A program made the translations under genes and the position numbers. Positions 59,394-64,000 of a DNA stretch of 64,000 bases are shown piece after piece. The DNA comes from Alkalitalea saponilacus (GTDB lineage: Bacteria; Bacteroidota; Bacteroidia; Bacteroidales; Marinilabiliaceae), in the NCBI RefSeq assembly GCF_900168165.1, contig NZ_FUYV01000020.1:1-64000 (forward strand). The letters run 5' to 3'. Below the pieces are notes generated by a model. That model made no database searches, had not been told where the DNA came from, and saw only the letters and a list, made by a program, of their open reading frames with translations. The first letter of the stretch is position 1. Each line of letters begins with the position of its first letter.

Positions 59394-60179
59394 TTGATCG
59401 GCGAAGTTCTTTTTGCAATCAGAGCGAATACTACGTCGAATTCTAACCGGTATTTCACGTCCCCGCCAGAGAGTCTTTATTCACCTAATTTGGCAATGAG
59501 GAACAGTTCGTTTATGGGGGTGGATCCGGATGGAAGATGGGTAAAAGGCGCAGGATTTTTCAGAATGTATTTATGTCGGATTATAAGATAGCGCAAAATG
59601 CAACTGAAAGAGCTAATTCAGCAGGGTTAACACTTTATTTTACAGGTTTTACAGAAGAAGGTATGTCTGAATTTCTTTATAAAAATGGAAGTTTAGGAGA
59701 AAATTTAGCAAATAGTCCGAGGTTATTCCGTAGTTTAATGCATAAGTATGGTGGGACTCCGAAAGGAGATGAAATCTTCATGCCGCAATTCATGTTTACA
59801 ATGGAACGAGATAAGGTGGCAGTAATGAAAGGGATTTCTAATACTATTAGTATTACATTTTTGGGGCGGCAGGGATAATTTCAGTTGCAGGTTTTTTAGC
59901 ATTAGTAAGAAGAACAACTCCAAATGTTTTTTTAATTAATTCGGTTGAGTTCAGAGCGCCAATAAATCTTCGAGTAGGGCTTTATGCATCTGAAAACGCT
60001 TTAAAATATGGAGCTTTTCAATATAGTACTAAAGCTCTCAGGGTTTTTGCTTGTTCTCAAGCTTTTGGTAGGAATATGTTGCAGATAACACTAAGATTCC
60101 AACCCTCATTAGGTTCATGGAGTACACAGGTGATACGAATAGGAACTCCAATAAAGATTGGCTTAGTTGGGTCTCAATA
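59394..60179 (+). pseudogene. Frameshifted C-terminal end of an Rhs/polymorphic-toxin-like protein
   Basis: Reading in three successive frames gives one continuous protein. 59394-about 59560 encodes a fragment ending FMGVDPDGRWVKGAGFF, resembling the DPDGR end of Rhs/YD-repeat cores. After a frame change, 59537-59870 encodes NVFMSDYKIAQNATERANSAGL...ISNTISITFLG. After a -1 change in a T5G4 stretch near 59858, a third part runs from AAGIISVAGFLALV to a stop at 60179. The piece after DPDGR would be the toxin tip, of no known family. The upstream Rhs body is missing. Two frame changes suggest decay. Confidence 0.5.
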
Positions 60180-60244
60180 AGGCTTGGGATTTGGAACATG
60201 GTTGCAAATATATGCTCCACACGGAGTTAAATTTATCCCTTAAA

Positions 60245-60634
60245 ATGGAAACTTTAATTATAAAAGATACAATTTTTGAATTTGTAAATGCAAGGCAAAT
60301 TTTGAATATGGGAGGCCCTTGGGTTGGGGACATGAATGTCGACGGAAAAAAATCAATCGGAAGTGTAATTATCGACAATGTTGTTTATTATGGGATGCAT
60401 GACAGTATTTACTTTATTAAGTATTACGGTGATATAAATTGCTGTTTTGCTGTTTGTTTATATGATCTAAGTCGCAAAGAAATATATAAATTTGATAAAG
60501 CTTTTGATATGATTTTTATTAAGGAAATTAGCGATAATAAGTTGGTTTATTTTGATGCTTTTCATGAAGAAAATGACAAGTATAGACGGGAGTTAAGTTT
60601 AAACGATTTAGAAAGAGTATTGATTAAACAATAG
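60245..60634 (+). CDS. Hypothetical protein, possible immunity gene
   Basis: A 129-residue soluble protein starting METLIIKDTIFEFVNARQIL. It contains MGGPWVGDMNVDGKKSIGSVIIDNVVYYG and ends LSLNDLERVLIKQ. No family is recognised. The longer open frame from 60167 overlaps the toxin-like pseudogene, so the ATG at 60245 is chosen. Its place 65 nt after a polymorphic-toxin-like tail is where an immunity gene is expected, which is an inference from position only. It is AT-rich. Confidence 0.5.
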   Translation: METLIIKDTIFEFVNARQILNMGGPWVGDMNVDGKKSIGSVIIDNVVYYGMHDSIYFIKYYGDINCCFAVCLYDLSRKEIYKFDKAFDMIFIKEISDNKLVYFDAFHEENDKYRRELSLNDLERVLIKQ

Positions 60635-60807
60635 AAAGAAATACAAGGTGTTGATTTACTGAATGTGAATACTCCGTTGTAGCGAGTTTGTAACTCGATC
60701 CTTCTTATTCTTTGCAACCAAAGCTTTCAATGGTAATATAGAAGGATATTTTGCGATAAAGCAGGATACCCCAGCTGGTTGTAGTCCCTATTAACCTGAG
60801 TTCGATT

Positions 60808-61026
60808 CTAAAAAAGCGTAATTTGATTAGTATTTACAACCTTATATTTTAGAGCTGGCTTTTTGGGAAAGAAAGAATAAGCAATGAGTGCAGAAATCAT
60901 ATTAGTCTGGAAGTTTCCAAAAGATATATGCCTTGAGTGCTCTATAGAGCACATATTTTTCAATTCGTCATTAATTGTCTCAATTACAGAACGTTTTCCG
61001 AGCAGTATTTTGTCTTTCATTTCCAT
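60808..61026 (-). pseudogene. IS982-family transposase remnant, C-terminal end
   Basis: Seventy-two residues reading LLGKRSVIETINDELKNMCSIEHSRHISFGNF and ALIAYSFFPKKPAL match the C-terminal end of IS982-type DDE transposases (the ESINDQLKN...EHSRHR block). The first part of the transposase is missing and an in-frame stop lies just upstream (minus strand), so it is dead. It marks an old insertion in the decayed toxin region. About 310 nt to its right, up to the dispersed repeat at 61338, hold no gene I can support. Confidence 0.8.
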
Positions 61027-61337
61027 TTTTTATATTGTTTCTGATTTGAGTTATTAAATGAAATCCATCAACAAAGCAGGCTTTTTTTTAGGACTATTTC
61101 CTAAAGTATACATTGAGGTAGAAGCAGTAAGTTCAAAGCCCTTATCTAAACGCATGAGCTTCGCTGTTATTTAATTGTTTATCGACTGATAATTTAGTGA
61201 AACCCATCATTTTTCCAAATTCTACGCTAAAAATGTTTAACCTAATATTTTTTAAATCAGGTCATTATAAATCAAGCTTAGGTTAATACGAATGGTTTTG
61301 CTTAAGTCAATAATTATTCTAAAAAACTCAATGCATA

Positions 61338-61500
61338 TTTATATTAAAGCTGTTTTAGAGATTTTTAGATGTAAGATATATAGACCATTAAGTAGAAAAT
61401 CAGATATATCTGATCGTCTTTCTCAACTATCCTATCTTTCTAGAATCTAACACTCTTCTTATCTATAACATATATTTGAAACAAAATTTAAACAGTTACT
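61338..61500. repeat. Dispersed ~163-nt repeat, copy 2
   Basis: The partner of 41398-41560, aligned end to end with roughly 70% identity and near-identical blocks. The middle holds the 16-bp perfect palindrome ATCAGATATATCTGAT (61399-61414). The right end is TTTAAACAGTTAC, which also occurs alone at 24320-24332. No coding signal. Confidence 0.65.
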
Positions 61501-61525
61501 AAAACCTGCCTCAGCCTCAATATAA

Positions 61526-61559
61526 ATTAACAATATTGTTAATCTTAACATCTTGTTAA
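61526..61559. promoter_or_regulatory. Two adjacent palindromes upstream of the first tonB gene
   Basis: ATTAACAATATTGTTAAT (61526-61543) is an 18-bp perfect palindrome. TTAACA-TCT-TGTTAA (61545-61559) follows directly and shares the TTAACA half-site. Four such half-sites in 34 nt suggest a regulator-binding site. The tonB start is 152 nt away. Confidence 0.4.
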
Positions 61560-61710
61560 CACGCTTGAATTTTCAAAGGCCAGTCTGTCAGCATTATATG
61601 TATTCTGGACTATGTAGAAATTCAAATTATATTTAAACAATACTAAAACAATTGACTATGATGGGAAAATAATCGAATTTGAAGTTATAAACCCATTAAA
61701 ACTATGCGAT

Positions 61711-62379
61711 ATGAGATCCAGAAAAACTTCAAAATCAGACTTGGAAAGCAAGCGATCTATGTTTTTGCAAATTGGATTGGTAGTTTCTCTTACTGCAGCA
61801 TTGATAGCTTTTGAATGGTCTTCTTCCGATGTTTCATATAACTACGCCTGGTATGGCGCTGAAACGGAAGCCACTGAGGAATTGGTTCCTATTACGGTAC
61901 ATAAGGAAATTACACCGCCACCCAAGGCTCCACAACCTTTAAATTTGCTGGAAATAGTTTATACTGACGAGCCGCTTGATGAATCACTTTGCTTTGGTTC
62001 GTCCGAATATACCGATGAGATTATATTTATAGAATGGAAACCAATTGATGATCCAAGAGAGGTTCTCCCCGTTGCTGAAATCATGCCTAAATTTCCAGGT
62101 GGAGAGCAGGCTCTTTTGAGATTTCTGGCTGAGAATATCCAATATCCGCGTACGGCATTAAGAAACGACATACAGGGTAGGGTATTTGTATCATTTGTGG
62201 TAGACAGAAACGGGAAAGTGGTAGATATAAAGGTTGTAAGGGGTCGTCATCACGAATTGGACAACGAAGCAATTCGGGTAATAAAACTGATGCCCGACTG
62301 GGAACCAGGAATACAAAACGGGGAGCGGGTAAATGTTGCTTACACGGTACCCGTTAATTTTGAGATAAGAAATTGGTAA
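61711..62379 (+). CDS. Energy transducer TonB-family protein 1
   Basis: A 222-residue protein with an N-terminal membrane anchor (about 20-38, IGLVVSLTAALIAFEW) and a Pro-rich stretch (TPPPKAPQP). The TonB C-terminal domain spans about 135-220 (PKFPGGEQALLRFLAENIQYPRTALRNDIQGRVFVSFVVDRNGKV ... AYTVPVNFEI). It should pass proton-motive energy from ExbBD to TonB-dependent receptors such as that at 7406. No exbB or exbD is adjacent. It shares KSDLESKR and IGLVV with the next gene, so the two are tandem paralogues. Palindromes precede it. Confidence 0.9.
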   Translation: MRSRKTSKSDLESKRSMFLQIGLVVSLTAALIAFEWSSSDVSYNYAWYGAETEATEELVPITVHKEITPPPKAPQPLNLLEIVYTDEPLDESLCFGSSEYTDEIIFIEWKPIDDPREVLPVAEIMPKFPGGEQALLRFLAENIQYPRTALRNDIQGRVFVSFVVDRNGKVVDIKVVRGRHHELDNEAIRVIKLMPDWEPGIQNGERVNVAYTVPVNFEIRNW

Positions 62380-62603
62380 AAAATAGAAAATAAGATATTG
62401 TTACAATCGAACAATGCATTATCCTTGTGTTAAATTTCTTGAAATTTATTTAACCTAAAAAATAAAAGGTGCAAAGGCTCTTTTATTTCAGAAGAAAAAC
62501 TTATTTTTACGTTCTTTTCAAGCGTTAAATTAACATAAAGCTCTTGTAAAAAGACGATTTGAGTATTATATTCGTTTTAAACTATAAACAGTAACCAGTA
62601 GTT

Positions 62604-63284
62604 ATGGACACTAAAAAATCACCCAAAGCGGATCTGGAAAGCAAGAAAACTGTATTTATGCAGATTGGTCTTGTGGTAACCCTCTCTTTGGTTTTAATTG
62701 CTTTTGAGTGGACAACCACGGAAGTAAATATAAACCTGGGGTTAATGGATATAGAGGAGGAGGTTGAAGAGGAAATTATTCCAATCACCAGACAGGAAGA
62801 GGTGCCACCACCACCGCCACCGCCGCCACCAGCGGTAACAGATATTCTTAATATTGTTGATGACGATATTGATCTGGATGAAGAGTTAGAGATCTTTGAC
62901 ACTGAAATGCACGATGACTCAATGATTGATTTCGTTGATATGGATTTTGAAGAAGAGCGTGACGATGGTGAGATCTTTATTATAGTTGAAGAGATGCCCG
63001 AATTCCCCGGAGGAATACAAGCATTACAACGTTACTTGGCACAATCTATCCGTTATCCTGTAATTGCTCAGGAAAATGGGATTCAGGGAAGGGTATATAT
63101 TCAATTTGTAATTAATCAAAATGGTGAGGTAACAAACGCAACCGTATTAAGAGGTGTTGATCCAAGTTTGGATCGTGAAGCCCTCAGGGTTGTACAGGCC
63201 ATGCCAAACTGGACACCCGGACGTCAGAGAAACAGGCCGGTAAGGGTTTCTTATACTGTGCCTATTAACTTTGTTCTTCAATAA
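62604..63284 (+). CDS. Energy transducer TonB-family protein 2
   Basis: A 226-residue paralogue of the preceding gene: KADLESKKTVFMQIGLVVTL anchor, a run of nine prolines at about 70-79, an acidic linker (DDDIDLDEELEIFDTEMHDD) and the TonB C-terminal domain at about 140-225 (PEFPGGIQALQRYLAQSIRYP ... RVSYTVPINFVLQ). The long acidic linker is absent from paralogue 1, so the two may serve different receptors. It is 224 nt from paralogue 1, with its own terminator after the stop. Confidence 0.93.
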   Translation: MDTKKSPKADLESKKTVFMQIGLVVTLSLVLIAFEWTTTEVNINLGLMDIEEEVEEEIIPITRQEEVPPPPPPPPPAVTDILNIVDDDIDLDEELEIFDTEMHDDSMIDFVDMDFEEERDDGEIFIIVEEMPEFPGGIQALQRYLAQSIRYPVIAQENGIQGRVYIQFVINQNGEVTNATVLRGVDPSLDREALRVVQAMPNWTPGRQRNRPVRVSYTVPINFVLQ

Positions 63285-63306
63285 CAGAACATTTCTTTAT
63301 CATAAG

Positions 63307-63333
63307 AAAAACCCGGCTTTAGCCGGGTTTTTT
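63307..63333 (+). terminator. Intrinsic terminator of the second tonB gene
   Basis: A 12-bp stem with an ACCCGGCT/AGCCGGGT core (63307-63318 with 63321-63332), a two-nucleotide apex and a T-run, 23 nt after the stop. Confidence 0.88.
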
Positions 63334-63439
63334 GCTTTTATTTCACCATCATTCGGGGTTTGTATTCAATCATCATACAGAAGTTCCAAAAGATCATTAT
63401 TTTTGCTTTACCATTTAACAGAAATATCAAGAAAAATAT

Positions 63440-64000
63440 ATGATAGAAACCCAAAAAGACCTTGAAAAAGTTGTGCTGGTCGCTGTTAGAACACCCGATT
63501 TAACCGATGCTGAGGTTTTGGAGCATCTGGATGAGCTTGCTTTTCTTGCGGAAACAGCCGGAGCAGAACCTGTGAAAAGATTCACACAGAATTTAACCAT
63601 GGCCGACAAACGTACTTATGTAGGCAGTGGTAAGGTGGAGGAAATTGTGGATTATTTAAAGGTTCATGAAGATGTGACGGGTGTCATTTTTGACGACGAA
63701 CTCTCCCCTTCGCAGTTGAAAAATCTGGAAGGAACCATTAAAAGGCGTGTTCTTGATAGAACCAACCTGATTCTGGACATTTTTGCCAGCAGAGCAAGAA
63801 CTGCACACGCTAAAACTCAGGTAGAATTGGCTCAGTATCAGTATCTATTGCCACGTCTTACCCGGATGTGGACTCACCTTGAACGACAAAGAGGTGGTAT
63901 TGGCATGCGCGGCCCGGGAGAAAAAGAGATTGAAACAGACCGCCGGATTATTCGGGACATCATCGCTAAGCTTAAAAAAGATCTTGAGAAGATTGATAAA
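63440..64000 (+). CDS. hflX: GTPase HflX, 5' part cut by the window end
   Basis: The first 187 codons of HflX; the frame is open to the last base. ETAGAEPVKRFTQNL, YVGSGKVEEI and GVIFDDELSPSQLKNLEG belong to the N-terminal HflX domain, and QVELAQYQYLLPRLTRMW with GGIGMRGPGEKEIETDRR leads to the G domain, which lies beyond the window. HflX binds the ribosome and rescues or splits stalled 70S particles under stress. The ATG at 63440 is the first in frame and gives the usual N-terminus. It is separated from tonB by a terminator. Confidence 0.95.
   Translation, partial: MIETQKDLEKVVLVAVRTPDLTDAEVLEHLDELAFLAETAGAEPVKRFTQNLTMADKRTYVGSGKVEEIVDYLKVHEDVTGVIFDDELSPSQLKNLEGTIKRRVLDRTNLILDIFASRARTAHAKTQVELAQYQYLLPRLTRMWTHLERQRGGIGMRGPGEKEIETDRRIIRDIIAKLKKDLEKIDK

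Noticed and set aside
61027-61170. A 34-codon minus-strand frame reading LTASTSMYTLGNSPKKKPALLMDFI
   Set aside because: Too short, no family recognised, and it lies just upstream of a dead transposase fragment.

Overview
The window looks like a chromosomal segment of a Bacteroidota bacterium, probably in or near the order Marinilabiliales (the phylum is well supported, the order is a guess). The evidence for the phylum is: no Shine-Dalgarno-like leaders; TAnnTTTG-type -7 boxes before both tRNAs; a TonB-dependent receptor with an N-terminal carboxypeptidase-regulatory-like domain; DUF2723 and DUF6427 membrane proteins; a fused ResB/CcsA cytochrome c assembly protein; and many beta-barrel proteins with C-terminal aromatic residues. 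No rRNA, CRISPR array or intact prophage was seen.

Layout. 1-410: the end of an IS21-type element (istB tail plus two terminal repeats). 556-5830: metK, then a NodB-like protein and three genes for a 2,3-diamino-2,3-dideoxyuronic acid nucleotide sugar (WbpE-, WbpD- and WbpB-like). 5.8-11.7 kb: a YgjP-like metallopeptidase, a GNAT enzyme, a TonB-dependent receptor, a His-rich membrane protein and an outer-membrane protein. 12.1-24.0 kb: tRNA-Ala(GGC), a flippase-like protein, a ModA-like lipoprotein next to a hybrid histidine kinase, DUF6427, purD, a polysaccharide deacetylase, DUF2723 and tRNA-Gln(TTG). 25.2-30.0 kb: a 1598-residue exonuclease/RecQ/UvrD fusion. 30.0-31.8 kb: a repeat-rich zone holding a toxin-antitoxin pair between two 91-bp direct repeats. 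31.8-33.5 kb: purK-purE.

33.5-41.4 kb is an arsenic island made of two convergent clusters. The plus-strand cluster is arsR-arsC-acr3 plus a 95-residue HesB-like protein. The minus-strand cluster is a thioredoxin-like protein, a second ArsR, ArsF-like and ArsG-like proteins, a universal stress protein, a DUF318/ArsP-type permease and a split-Soret-type cytochrome c. Both clusters start with a palindromic operator of the form CG-N8-CG whose 8-bp centre resembles a -7 box. Together they would cover arsenate reduction, arsenite export and, by family resemblance, organoarsenical reduction and export.

41.6-53.8 kb: a methyltransferase, a DUF6992-like protein, an operon of DASS transporter, receiver and cNMP-domain histidine kinase, DUF2007, agmatine deiminase, DUF4268, a porin and ccsBA. 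53.9-58.3 kb: an ECF sigma factor, a putative anti-sigma factor and two paralogous barrels, one carrying WG repeats. The same bipartite promoter motif lies before the sigma gene and before the barrel operon. 58.4-61.5 kb is AT-rich and decayed: small membrane ORFs, a frameshifted Rhs/polymorphic-toxin tail, a possible immunity gene, an IS982 remnant and a dispersed repeat. 61.7-64.0 kb: two tandem tonB-type genes and the 5' part of hflX, cut by the window end.

Between genes there are several unexplained repeat classes. The most striking is a phased heptanucleotide array (C at position 1, AA at 6-7) in three gaps. There are also REP-like short palindromes and a roughly 163-nt repeat present twice.
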